A program made the translations under genes and the position numbers. The notes under the pieces were generated by a model, which ran no database searches, was not told the DNA's origin, and saw only the letters and a program-made list of their open reading frames with translations. Below, in pieces: positions 53,438-61,303 of a DNA stretch of 64,000 bases. Where the stretch lies: contig NZ_CP058554.1 in assembly GCF_014109725.1 (NCBI RefSeq), positions 3,534,001 to 3,598,000 on the forward strand, given 5' to 3'. This stretch comes from Comamonas piscis (GTDB lineage: Bacteria > Pseudomonadota > Gammaproteobacteria > Burkholderiales > Burkholderiaceae_C). Each line of letters starts with the position of its first letter. Position 1 is the first letter of the stretch.

Positions 53438-54481
53438 ATGCGAATGGGTTTTCAAACCGAACACCCCTTGCAGCCCCTGTGGCGCCTGGCCGCCATTCCG
53501 CTGCAAACCCAGGCCTTGGAGCAAGCTTTGGCTCACCAACTGTTTGACCACCTGCGCCAGCCGGCGAGCGCGCGCGCCGTCGCAGAGCGCCTGGGGTTGC
53601 ACGCAGGGGCCTGTGCGGTATGGCTGGAGCTGCTGTGGAGCATGGAGTTGCTGAGCCGCCAGCAGCCGGTCTCCGCAGCCAGCGGCACCGCAGGCGATGC
53701 GCTGTTCAGCAGCTCCGCGCTGGCCCAGCGCTATTTTCTGGAAGACGCACCCGACTACTGCGGCCAGGCCTGGCAGTACCGCCAACAGGCCCTGTCCGGC
53801 CTGGCGGCGCAGTGGCCGCAGTGGCTGGAACAGGGCAGCGTCGACATGAGCGCAGCACCAGGCAGTTGGGCCCAGGCGGCCCGGGTACAGATTGGGCAGG
53901 AGCAGCGTGCGATCACGGTGCCAGCCATTGCGCACCTGCTGGCACAGCTGGGCCCCTTGCCCGCCAGCGGGCGCTTGCTGGATCTGGGCGGCGGCCCTGG
54001 CCATGTCGGCATGGCGCTGGCCCAGCAACTGCCCCAATGGCATGGCATGGTCTGCGATGAGCCTGCCACTGCGGCGGTGGCGGCGGAGAACATAGCCCAG
54101 GCCGGCTTGGCGGCGCGTATGCGAGCGCAGGGCTGCGATGTGCAGCAACAGGACTATGGCCAAGGCTATGACCTCATCTGGTGCTCTTCGGTGCTGCACT
54201 TTCTGCGCGACCCCGCCCAGGCCGTGCGCGGCATATGGGAGGCCTTGAATCCCGGGGGCCTGCTGCTGCTGGCCCATGCCGAGCGACCCGATGACCCGGC
54301 CATGGCTGCCTGTGTCTGGCCGTTTTATGCCGGCCTGGTGCTGCGGGGCCACTACCTGCCTCGCCCGGGCGATATGGCGCAGCACATGACGGCCGCTGGT
54401 TTTGGGCAGATCCGCGCGCTGGGGCGGCTGGATTTTCCGATGGCTCCTGTCTGGCTGCATGTGGGCCGCAAGCCTGGTTAG
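53438..54481 (+). CDS. SAM-dependent methyltransferase with winged-helix N-terminus
   Basis: This is a predicted O-methyltransferase-type enzyme. The 347-residue product begins with a winged-helix dimerisation-like region (about 20-70), and the SAM-binding motif I is RLLDLGGGPGHVG at about 179-191. GGAGG precedes ATG 53438 by seven bases; a longer upstream frame is unsupported. It is divergent from an AraC regulator. The last codon GGT and stop TAG form the TTAG that has been duplicated by the inserted element just after it. Substrate unknown. Confidence 0.82.
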   Translation: MRMGFQTEHPLQPLWRLAAIPLQTQALEQALAHQLFDHLRQPASARAVAERLGLHAGACAVWLELLWSMELLSRQQPVSAASGTAGDALFSSSALAQRYFLEDAPDYCGQAWQYRQQALSGLAAQWPQWLEQGSVDMSAAPGSWAQAARVQIGQEQRAITVPAIAHLLAQLGPLPASGRLLDLGGGPGHVGMALAQQLPQWHGMVCDEPATAAVAAENIAQAGLAARMRAQGCDVQQQDYGQGYDLIWCSSVLHFLRDPAQAVRGIWEALNPGGLLLLAHAERPDDPAMAACVWPFYAGLVLRGHYLPRPGDMAQHMTAAGFGQIRALGRLDFPMAPVWLHVGRKPG

Positions 54482-54642
54482 GGACCCTCTGCAAAACTCC
54501 CTGCCGTGGTTTGAACGCGGGCTCGGGCGATCCGCCGCGTTGTCTTCCTTGTCAATAGCTACAGCTATTGACTGCAAAAGACGCCTTGCGGCTCATCCCG
54601 ATCCGCGTCCATCCCGCTTGGCGAGGGTTTTGCAAAGGATCC
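54482..54642. mobile_element. 161-bp palindromic miniature inverted-repeat element (MITE-like)
   Basis: The element has terminal inverted repeats GGACCCTCTGCAAAACTCC and GGATCCTTTGCAAAACCCT (15 of 19 identical), flanked on both sides by TTAG (54478-54481 and 54643-54646). TTAG fits the YTAR target used by IS5-group transposons. The two halves also match each other along much of their length, and the exact centre (54561-54562) lies in a perfect dyad GTCAATAGCT/AGCTATTGAC, so the whole can fold as one long hairpin. It carries no transposase. The left TTAG is the last base of the methyltransferase's final sense codon plus its TAG stop. Confidence 0.75.
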
Positions 54643-54722
54643 TTAGAGCGGTATCCATCGACGATTGGTAAATACCGCTGCAGCGCCGCCGAAGGCATCA
54701 GTGGAGTGAAGCCAGAGGTTTT

Positions 54723-54751
54723 TTGACGGAACGGTTAGCCTGTGCAATAAT
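54723..54751 (+). promoter_or_regulatory. Predicted sigma-70 promoter of rpmE2
   Basis: TTGACG (five of six), a 17-base spacer, and AATAAT (five of six), giving a start near 54758 and a leader of about 90 bases before rpmE2. Confidence 0.65.
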
Positions 54752-54777
54752 GGAGGGCTTTTATTGCGGAAAGTACG

Positions 54778-54808
54778 CCCAGTTTACTGGGATGCAAAGG
54801 TTGCATCC
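54778..54808 (+). promoter_or_regulatory. Mutually exclusive hairpins in the rpmE2 leader
   Basis: CCCAG-TTTA-CTGGG (54778-54791) shares its 3' GG with the perfect hairpin GGATGCAA-AGG-TTGCATCC (54790-54808), so the two cannot form fully together. This fits a control switch, for example autoregulation by ribosomal protein L31; that reading is inference. Confidence 0.45.
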
Positions 54809-54847
54809 GGCTTGGCACGGCTCCCGCACTTGACCTAAGGAAGAATC

Positions 54848-55093
54848 ATGAAAGAAGGCATTCACCCAGACTACCGCGAAGTATTGTTCGTGGACCTGTC
54901 CAACGGTTTCAAGTTTGTGACCCGCTCCTGCGTGAACACCAAGGAAAACGAAACCTTCGAAGGCAAGGAATACCCGCTGTTCAAGCTGGATACCTCGTCT
55001 GAGTCGCACCCGTTCTACACCGGCACCCAAAAGTCGGTGGACAACATGGGCGGCCGTGTGGAGCGTTTCCGCAACCGTTTCGGCAAGAAGTAA
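54848..55093 (+). CDS. rpmE2: 50S ribosomal protein L31 type B
   Basis: This is the large-subunit protein bL31, type B. The product is 81 residues and has no zinc-binding CxxC pair, so it is the C-minus form, used when zinc is scarce in some bacteria or as the only L31 in others. AAGGA precedes ATG 54848 by eight bases. A structured leader and promoter lie directly upstream. It is complete. Confidence 0.96.
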   Translation: MKEGIHPDYREVLFVDLSNGFKFVTRSCVNTKENETFEGKEYPLFKLDTSSESHPFYTGTQKSVDNMGGRVERFRNRFGKK

Positions 55094-55153
55094 TTTGCGG
55101 GATCCACAGGGTGCAGGCTGGAAAGCCAGGTGCCCTTTGTGTCTTGGCAAGAC

Positions 55154-55187
55154 AAAAGGCAGTGCGAAACCGTACTGCCTTTTTTTA
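55154..55187 (+). terminator. Rho-independent terminator of rpmE2
   Basis: A 10-bp stem AAAAGGCAGT/ACTGCCTTTT with a 10-base loop, followed by more T residues. Confidence 0.88.
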
Positions 55188-55274
55188 TGGACCCGCAGAC
55201 CATGCGCGGTTCTCCTACCTTTTCGGCGCAGGGCCTGATAAGCTCCTGAGCCTTGCCCCCTCTGGTACCCCGGT

Positions 55275-56987
55275 GTGAATTTTCCGACCCCTGCCATCGT
55301 CTCCCAAGCCGCTGTACGCCCCCTGCCGCGTGCACTCCTGCTGCTGCTCTGCCTGGCCTATGTGGTGCCCGGCTTTGTAGCCCGCGCGCCCTGGAAGACC
55401 TTGGACATCACCAGCTTTGGCTACGCCATGGCGCTGGCGGAAGGACGCACGCCCTGGCTCGCACCGGAGATTCTGGGCCTGAGCCCTGATACCGAAGGCC
55501 TCATTCCCTACTGGCTGGGCGCCTGGGCCATCCAGGCCTTTGGCGACGTCATCTCGCCTGAGCTAGCCAGCCGCTTGCCCTTTGCCGCCCTGCTCTGGCT
55601 GGCCCTGATGGCCACCTGGTATGCCGTGTACTACCTGGCCCGCAGCCCCGGCGCCGGCCCGGTCGCCTTTGCCTTTGGGGGCGAGGCCAACGAGATTGAC
55701 TATGCCCGTGCCATGGCCGACGGCGGTCTGCTGGCGCTGATTGCCTGCCTGGGCCTGGCCCAGCCCTCGCACGAGGCCAGCAGTTATGTGGTGCAACTCT
55801 CCGGCGTCTGCTTTGTGTTCTACGCAGCCGCCTGCATCCCCATTCGCTTTGCCACGCCGCTGTGCGTGGGCGCCATTGGTCTGGTGATGCTGGCCCTCAG
55901 CGGCGCGCCCACCTATGCGGTCTGCCTGGGCCTGGGCGTGGCCTTGATTCTGGCGCTGACCCCTGTCGATGCCAAGCTGCGTGCGCGCAGCCTGCAGGCC
56001 GCTGGCGTGTTTGCGATTCTGGGTGTGGCCGCCTTGTTGCTGGCTGTTTACCTGCACCAGTGGCAATGGCGGATTTTGCCGGCCGAAAACTTCCGCCAAC
56101 TGCGCCCGCTGTTTGAGTTGGTGGTCTGGTACGTCTGGCCCGCCTGGCCGCTGGCGCTGTGGTCGCTGTGGATCTGGCGCCGCCAGGTCGCAGACTGGCG
56201 CTTTGTGCACCGCCATCTGTGGCTGCCCATCCTGCTGGTGGGGCTGGCGCTGGTCAACACCGTCATCACCACGCCATCCGACCGCGCCTTGCTGCTGGGC
56301 CTGCCTGCTTTCGCGGCGCTGGCAGCCTTTGCGCTGCCCACCTTTCGCCGCGCCATGGCCGCGCTGATCGACTGGTTCACCCTGCTCTTTTTCAGCGCGG
56401 CGGCCATCACCATCTGGGTGATCTGGTTGGCCGTTTATACCGGCACGCCCGCCAAGCCTGCAGCCAACGTGGCCCGCATCGCGCCTGATTTTGTCGCCCA
56501 GTTCTCGCTGCCTCAGTTTGCCATTGCCGCGCTGGCCACCTTGGCCTGGTGTGCCCTGGTGTTCTGGCGCGCCCGCCGCAACCGGCCGGAGATCTGGCGC
56601 AGTCTGGTGCTGCCTGCCGGCGGCACGGTGCTCAGCTGGATCCTGCTGATGAGCATCTGGATGCCCATGCTGGACTACGGCCGCAGCTACACCGCTCAGG
56701 TGCAGGCGCTGGCCAAGGTACTGCCAGCGCCCATGTCAGCCGGCTGTGTGGCTGCCTGGGGCCTGAGCCGCTCGCAAATTGTGGCCATGCAGGCCCAAGG
56801 TGGCTGGAAGCTCAAGACGCTGACGGACCCTGCCAGCCAATCCTGCAACTGGCTGGCCATGCCGCTGGAATCGCAGCGCACGCCGAGCAACGAGGTGCTG
56901 GGCCCCGAGTGGCAGCGCATCGCCGCCGTGGCACGCCCGACCGACAAGAACGCGGAGATCGTCATCTACCGTCGTCAAGCGAATTGA
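55275..56987 (+). CDS. Polytopic membrane protein resembling GT-C (ArnT/PMT-type) glycosyltransferases
   Basis: The 570-residue product has about 12 membrane helices and the general layout of ArnT-type GT-C transferases: a first periplasmic loop with Asp44 in LDITSFGYAMALAEG, then LGLSPDTEGLIPYWLGAWAIQAFG, matching the ArnT segment before YWL. The usual second acidic residue of the DE pair is Ile45, so activity is uncertain. The start is taken as GTG 55275; no in-frame ATG lies near it. The C-terminal region from about 470 is soluble. It ends nine bases before a MATE gene and probably forms an operon with it. Confidence 0.7.
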   Translation: MNFPTPAIVSQAAVRPLPRALLLLLCLAYVVPGFVARAPWKTLDITSFGYAMALAEGRTPWLAPEILGLSPDTEGLIPYWLGAWAIQAFGDVISPELASRLPFAALLWLALMATWYAVYYLARSPGAGPVAFAFGGEANEIDYARAMADGGLLALIACLGLAQPSHEASSYVVQLSGVCFVFYAAACIPIRFATPLCVGAIGLVMLALSGAPTYAVCLGLGVALILALTPVDAKLRARSLQAAGVFAILGVAALLLAVYLHQWQWRILPAENFRQLRPLFELVVWYVWPAWPLALWSLWIWRRQVADWRFVHRHLWLPILLVGLALVNTVITTPSDRALLLGLPAFAALAAFALPTFRRAMAALIDWFTLLFFSAAAITIWVIWLAVYTGTPAKPAANVARIAPDFVAQFSLPQFAIAALATLAWCALVFWRARRNRPEIWRSLVLPAGGTVLSWILLMSIWMPMLDYGRSYTAQVQALAKVLPAPMSAGCVAAWGLSRSQIVAMQAQGGWKLKTLTDPASQSCNWLAMPLESQRTPSNEVLGPEWQRIAAVARPTDKNAEIVIYRRQAN

Positions 56988-56995
56988 CGGTGTCT

Positions 56996-58387
56996 ATGCG
57001 GGAGCGTTGGACGCGCCTGCTGGCAGGCCGCGATATGCGGGTGCTGGCCAAGCATGCGGGCACGGTGTTTGTGGGGCAGATCGCCGTCATGGGCTTTGGC
57101 GTGGTCGACACCATCGTCGCCGGTCGCCATGCCGAGGCCTCGCTGGCCGCGCTGTCGGTGGGCTCGGCTATCTTCGTCACGGTCTATGTCTCGCTGATGG
57201 GCCTGTTGCAGGCGCTGATGCCGATCTGGTCGGAGATGCACGGCGCCCGCCGCCATGCGGACATTGGTGCGTCCCTGCGCCAGTCGCTCTATATCTGCCT
57301 GGCGGCTACCTTGCTGGGCTGGGTCGTGCTGTTCAACCCCGCGCCCATCCTGCGCTGGACCGAGGTGCCCCAAGAGCTGCAGGCTTTGGTCAAAAGCTAC
57401 CTGGCCATCATCGGCTGGAGCCTGCCCGCTGCGTTGCTGTTTCGCATCTTCAGCACCTTGAGCCAGTCGCTGGGCAAGCCCAAGATGGTCACCTGGCTGC
57501 AGGCGATGTCGCTGCTCATCAAGCTGCCGCTGTCCATCTGGTTCACCTTTGGCGGTCTGGGCCTGGCACCCATGGGCGTGCTGGGCTGTGCCTGGGCCAC
57601 CTTTCTGGTCAATTTTCTGCTCTGCGGTCTTGGCTGGTGGTTGCTGCGCAGCCAGGCCGTGTATGCGCCGGCTGATATCTGGCGCCGCCTGGAGCGGCCC
57701 CACTGGCCCACGTTGGCGCAGTTTGCGCAATTGGGCATACCGGCCAGCCTGTCGATCCTGGTCGAGATCACCTCGTTCACCTTGATGGCGCTCTATGTGG
57801 CGCGCATGGGCACTGCCTCATCGGCTGCGCACCAGATTGCCGCCAATGTTACGGCGCTGATGTACATGGTGCCGCTGTCGCTGGCCATTGCGACCAGCGC
57901 CCGCGCCAGCTATTGGCGCGGTGCGGGGGACGAAGTGCGGGCGCGCCAGGTGGTATTTCTGGGGCTGTTCAGCGCCATGGGCCTGGCCACCACGCTGGCT
58001 GCGCTGGTCTGGCTGACCAAGGGCTGGATCGTGCCCATCTACACCACCACCCCGGAGGTCGCGTCCATTGCGCTGAGCCTGCTGGGCTGGGTCAGCCTCT
58101 ACCACCTGGCCGATGCCAGCCAGACGGTATCGATCTTTGTGCTGCGCAGCTACCGCATCACCGTCACGCCGCTGCTGGTGTACTGCAGCTTGCTCTGGGG
58201 CGTGGGCCTGTGGGGCGGTTTTCAGCTGGCCTACCACGGCATCGCGGGCCGCCCGGCCATGGACTCCCCGGTTGCGTTCTGGATGTGCGCCGCCTATGCG
58301 CTGGTGCTGGCTGCGGTCTGCTTTGTGGTCCTGCTGCAGCGCGTGACCAGGAACGCGGTGCAACAGGGACCGTTCAACCCTGTTTAG
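56996..58387 (+). CDS. MATE-family efflux transporter (NorM-like)
   Basis: This is a predicted cation-coupled exporter of the MOP superfamily. The 463-residue product has about 12 helices and the family segments GQIAVMGFGVVDTIVAGRHAEASLAALSVGSA near the N-terminus and AHQIAANVTALMYMVPLSLAIATSARA in the middle. ATG 56996 (or GTG 56990) is the start, eight or two bases after the preceding stop. It shares four bases with the convergent phoR stop. Its partner gene, if any, is the GT-C-like protein upstream. Confidence 0.9.
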   Translation: MRERWTRLLAGRDMRVLAKHAGTVFVGQIAVMGFGVVDTIVAGRHAEASLAALSVGSAIFVTVYVSLMGLLQALMPIWSEMHGARRHADIGASLRQSLYICLAATLLGWVVLFNPAPILRWTEVPQELQALVKSYLAIIGWSLPAALLFRIFSTLSQSLGKPKMVTWLQAMSLLIKLPLSIWFTFGGLGLAPMGVLGCAWATFLVNFLLCGLGWWLLRSQAVYAPADIWRRLERPHWPTLAQFAQLGIPASLSILVEITSFTLMALYVARMGTASSAAHQIAANVTALMYMVPLSLAIATSARASYWRGAGDEVRARQVVFLGLFSAMGLATTLAALVWLTKGWIVPIYTTTPEVASIALSLLGWVSLYHLADASQTVSIFVLRSYRITVTPLLVYCSLLWGVGLWGGFQLAYHGIAGRPAMDSPVAFWMCAAYALVLAAVCFVVLLQRVTRNAVQQGPFNPV

Positions 58388-59733
58388 ACCAGCTCTTCGG
58401 CGAGCTGCTTGCGCACCCGCGACGGCGGGAACACCACGCTGAACTCCGAGCCCTTGCCGATCGTGCTGCGGATCTGCAGCTGCGCACCGTGGCGCTGCAG
58501 CACATGCTTGACGATGGCCAGGCCCAGACCGGTGCCACCGGTATCGCGCGAGCGGCTGCGGTCCAGGCGGTAAAAGCGCTCGGTCAGGCGCGGGATGTGC
58601 TCAGGCGCAATGCCCGGGCCGGTATCGGTGACGCTGATACGCCCCGAGCCATCGGGCTGGCGCCCGAACTGCACGCGAATCTCGCCGCCTCCCGGCGTGT
58701 AGCGCACGGCATTGTTGACCAGGTTGGACAGCGCGCTTTGCAGCTCGTTGCCGGCACCGGCCAGCTCATAGCGGTCAGCGTCGGCTTCGGCTTCCGGAAA
58801 GAACAGCTGCAAGGGCTTGTCACCTTCCTTGGCAATCATCCGTGCCAGGCCATGCGCATCTTCCTCACAGCGCCTGAGCAGGCTGCCCACGCTGACCCAT
58901 TCGTTGAGGCTGGGCGGCGGATTGCCTTCCAGCCGCGACAAGGTGAGCAGATCGACCACGAGGCCCTGCATGCGGTGCGCCTGGTTGGACATCAGCCCCA
59001 AGTACTGGGTGCGCTCTTCTGCGCTGAGCGGCAAGGTCTGCAGGGTTTCGATAAAGCCGGTCAGCACCGTCAGCGGCGTGCGGATTTCATGCGAGACGTT
59101 GGCGACAAAGTCGCGCCGCATCGCATCGGCCTGCTCCAGCGAGGTGACATCGCGCGAGAGCAGCAGCTTGCGGTTGCCGCCATAGGGGAACATCTGCACG
59201 GACATGCGCATCGGACTGGCCGCACGCATCACCGGGCTGGCCATCACCACATCCTTGCTGAAGTTGTTGGCATTGAAATAGCCGATGAACTCCGGCGCGC
59301 GTACCAGGTTGGTGATGACCTGCATGTGGTCACGCTCCAGGTTGAAGCCAAAGTGGTCGCAAGCGGTCTGGTTGCACCACTCGATATGGCTGTGCTCGTC
59401 GAGCAGCACCACCCCGTTGGGAGAGGCCTGGATGGCCGTCAGCACCTGGTGCAGGCGATCATCGGACTGGGCCTCATTCTTTTGGAGCTGGCGCACTAGG
59501 CGGCGCGCGCGGTCTGCCGCCTCACCCCACATGCCCAGCAACTGGGGGGCGCTGTCGGCATCGCCGTGCCGCAGCCAGACCACCACCTTGTTACCTCGCC
59601 ACAAATCCGTGACGAACCAGCACCAGGCACCGATGACAGCCGCCATCAGTGCGCCGGGCAGCTGCGCCAGCCACCATCCCAGAGTTGCGCCCAGGGCCTG
59701 AAAAACCAAAAAACTGACAATGCGAAACAGCAT
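58384..59733 (-). CDS. phoR: Phosphate-regulon sensor histidine kinase
   Basis: This inner-membrane kinase phosphorylates PhoB under phosphate limitation. The 449-residue product has two N-terminal membrane helices (about 4-42), a PAS domain (about 95-200), the phosphoacceptor His215 in FVANVSHEIRTPL, and a HATPase domain with the N, G1 (DTGPGIAPEH) and G2 (GGTGLGL) boxes. It lies downstream of phoB, separated by a terminator-like hairpin. Its stop overlaps the MATE stop by four bases. Confidence 0.95.
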   Translation of the reverse strand: MLFRIVSFLVFQALGATLGWWLAQLPGALMAAVIGAWCWFVTDLWRGNKVVVWLRHGDADSAPQLLGMWGEAADRARRLVRQLQKNEAQSDDRLHQVLTAIQASPNGVVLLDEHSHIEWCNQTACDHFGFNLERDHMQVITNLVRAPEFIGYFNANNFSKDVVMASPVMRAASPMRMSVQMFPYGGNRKLLLSRDVTSLEQADAMRRDFVANVSHEIRTPLTVLTGFIETLQTLPLSAEERTQYLGLMSNQAHRMQGLVVDLLTLSRLEGNPPPSLNEWVSVGSLLRRCEEDAHGLARMIAKEGDKPLQLFFPEAEADADRYELAGAGNELQSALSNLVNNAVRYTPGGGEIRVQFGRQPDGSGRISVTDTGPGIAPEHIPRLTERFYRLDRSRSRDTGGTGLGLAIVKHVLQRHGAQLQIRSTIGKGSEFSVVFPPSRVRKQLAEELV

Positions 59734-59754
59734 GTGCGTCCAACACCAAAAACG

Positions 59755-59781
59755 AAAAAAAGGCTGCGTCCAGCGCAGCCT
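59755..59781 (-). terminator. Terminator-like hairpin between phoB and phoR
   Basis: On the minus strand an 8-bp stem (AGGCTGCG with CGCAGCCT, 5-base loop) is followed by TTTTTT. It lies 59 bases after the phoB stop and 22 bases before the phoR start, inside the operon. Confidence 0.75.
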
Positions 59782-59840
59782 ATGAAAACCAAAGGTGCCT
59801 GGATGCGGGAGTATTCTCGCACCTCAGGCACGGTGCGAGG

Positions 59841-60548
59841 CTATGCCCGCTGAAGGGCTTGCGGTTGGCCGGTGATGCGGTAGCCGGCACCACGCACGGT
59901 CTCCACCATCACATTGGCAGCGCCCAGGGCCTCGCGCAGGCGCTTGACATGGACGTCCACCGTGCGTTCTTCGATGAACACATGGTCACCCCAGACCTTG
60001 TCCAGCAGCTGTGAGCGCGAGTGGACGCGTTCGGCATGCTTCATCAAAAAGTGCAGCAGTTTGAACTCGGTGGGCCCCAGCTTGAGCAGCTCACCCTGGA
60101 AGGTCACGCGGTGCGTGGCCGCATCCAGAACCAACTCGCCAATCGTCACACTGTCGTTGACCTGCTCGGGAATGCGCCGGCGCAGCACCGCACGGATGCG
60201 GGCCAGCAGCTCCTGGGTCGAGAATGGCTTGGTGATGTAATCATCGGCACCGGCGTCGAGCCCGGCGATCTTGTCAGGCTCATCGCCCCGGGCGGTCAGC
60301 ATGATGATGGGAATGCCCTTGACCCGGGCATCCGCACGCCATTTGCGCGCCAGCGACAGGCCGCTTTGGCCCGGCAGCATCCAGTCCAGCAAGATCACAT
60401 CGGGCAGCACCGCATCCAATTCACGCTGTGCGGCATCACCGTCCTCGGCCCAGATCGGCAGGCAGCCGTTGTGGCGCAGGTTCACTGCGATCAACTCGGC
60501 AATCGCGGGCTCGTCTTCGACAATGAGTACGCGTGGCAGTTTTTTCAT
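59841..60548 (-). CDS. phoB: Phosphate-regulon response regulator
   Basis: This activates Pho genes when phosphorylated. The 235-residue product has a receiver domain with the acceptor Asp55 (VILLDWMLPG), Thr in the MLTARG motif and Lys in ITKPF, followed by an OmpR-type winged helix with ERTVDVHVKRLR. It starts 10 bases after phoU and leads into phoR. No Pho box is seen in that short gap; transcription probably comes from upstream of pstS. Confidence 0.97.
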   Translation of the reverse strand: MKKLPRVLIVEDEPAIAELIAVNLRHNGCLPIWAEDGDAAQRELDAVLPDVILLDWMLPGQSGLSLARKWRADARVKGIPIIMLTARGDEPDKIAGLDAGADDYITKPFSTQELLARIRAVLRRRIPEQVNDSVTIGELVLDAATHRVTFQGELLKLGPTEFKLLHFLMKHAERVHSRSQLLDKVWGDHVFIEERTVDVHVKRLREALGAANVMVETVRGAGYRITGQPQALQRA

Positions 60549-60558
60549 AACTCAGGCT

Positions 60559-61260
60559 CTACAAAACACTCGATTCAATTTCTTGCATGGTGGTGTGGCG
60601 CACATCAATACCCTTGACCAGGTAAATGATGAGTTCGGCAACGTTCTTGGAGTGGTCGCCGATGCGCTCGATCGCCTTGGCCAGGAACAGCAGGTCCAGG
60701 CTGGGCGAGATCTTGCGGGGATCTTCCATCATGTACGTGATCAGCTTGCGCACAAAACCGTCGAACTCGGCGTCGATCAGGTCGTCCTCCTTGAGGATCG
60801 ACACAGCGGCCGTGGTGTCCAGGCGGGCAAAGGCGTCCAAGGTCTTGCGCAGCAGGCCCGATGCCAGCTCGGCGGCTACCCGCAGATCCGAGGTGGGCAA
60901 CGAGCGGGCAGCGCCACTGTCGATGATGGAGCCGACCATGCGGGCCATCTTGTGGGCTTCGTCACCCATGCGCTCCAGGTTGGCCGTGGCCTTGGAGAAC
61001 GCGATCAGCAAGCGCAGGTCGCGGGCGGTGGGCTGGCGACGGGCGATGATGGTCGACAGTTCGTAGTCGATATCGACTTCCATCTGGTTGACGCGCTTTT
61101 CCTGTTCTTCAACCCGTGCCACGGCTTCGGTGCTGAACTGCGACAGCGCATAGATGGCCTGCTGGATCTGGGACTCGACCAGACCGCCCAGCTCCATCAC
61201 CCGCGAGGAGATGCTGTTGAGCTCGCTGTCGAACTGCGATGAGAGATGTTTTTCTGTCAT
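60559..61260 (-). CDS. phoU: Phosphate transport/regulation protein PhoU
   Basis: This links the Pst transporter to PhoR and keeps the Pho system off when phosphate is plentiful. The 233-residue product has two PhoU helical repeats, each with the metal-binding pattern (ERMGDEAHKMA and ERIGDHSKNVAE). ATG 61260 follows AAAGAG by seven bases; an upstream in-frame extension runs into pstB and is rejected. Confidence 0.96.
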   Translation of the reverse strand: MTEKHLSSQFDSELNSISSRVMELGGLVESQIQQAIYALSQFSTEAVARVEEQEKRVNQMEVDIDYELSTIIARRQPTARDLRLLIAFSKATANLERMGDEAHKMARMVGSIIDSGAARSLPTSDLRVAAELASGLLRKTLDAFARLDTTAAVSILKEDDLIDAEFDGFVRKLITYMMEDPRKISPSLDLLFLAKAIERIGDHSKNVAELIIYLVKGIDVRHTTMQEIESSVL

Positions 61261-61303
61261 ATCAGGCTCTTTTCGTTGTAGTGATTGGCGTGACCGCGCC
61301 GGC

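Larger units (their letters stand above)
54643..54847. other. Leader region of rpmE2
   Basis: After the mobile element this holds the rpmE2 promoter (54723-54751) and a leader of about 90 bases with two overlapping hairpins (54778-54808). No other gene is seen. Confidence 0.6.

Noticed and set aside
54482..54642. Element considered as a simple terminator of the methyltransferase gene
   Set aside because: There is no T-run, and the flanking TTAG duplication and matched ends argue for an inserted element.
54848..55093. Zinc-dependent (Zur) control of rpmE2
   Set aside because: I see no convincing Zur palindrome in 54643-54847, and the C-minus L31 form alone is not proof of Zur regulation.
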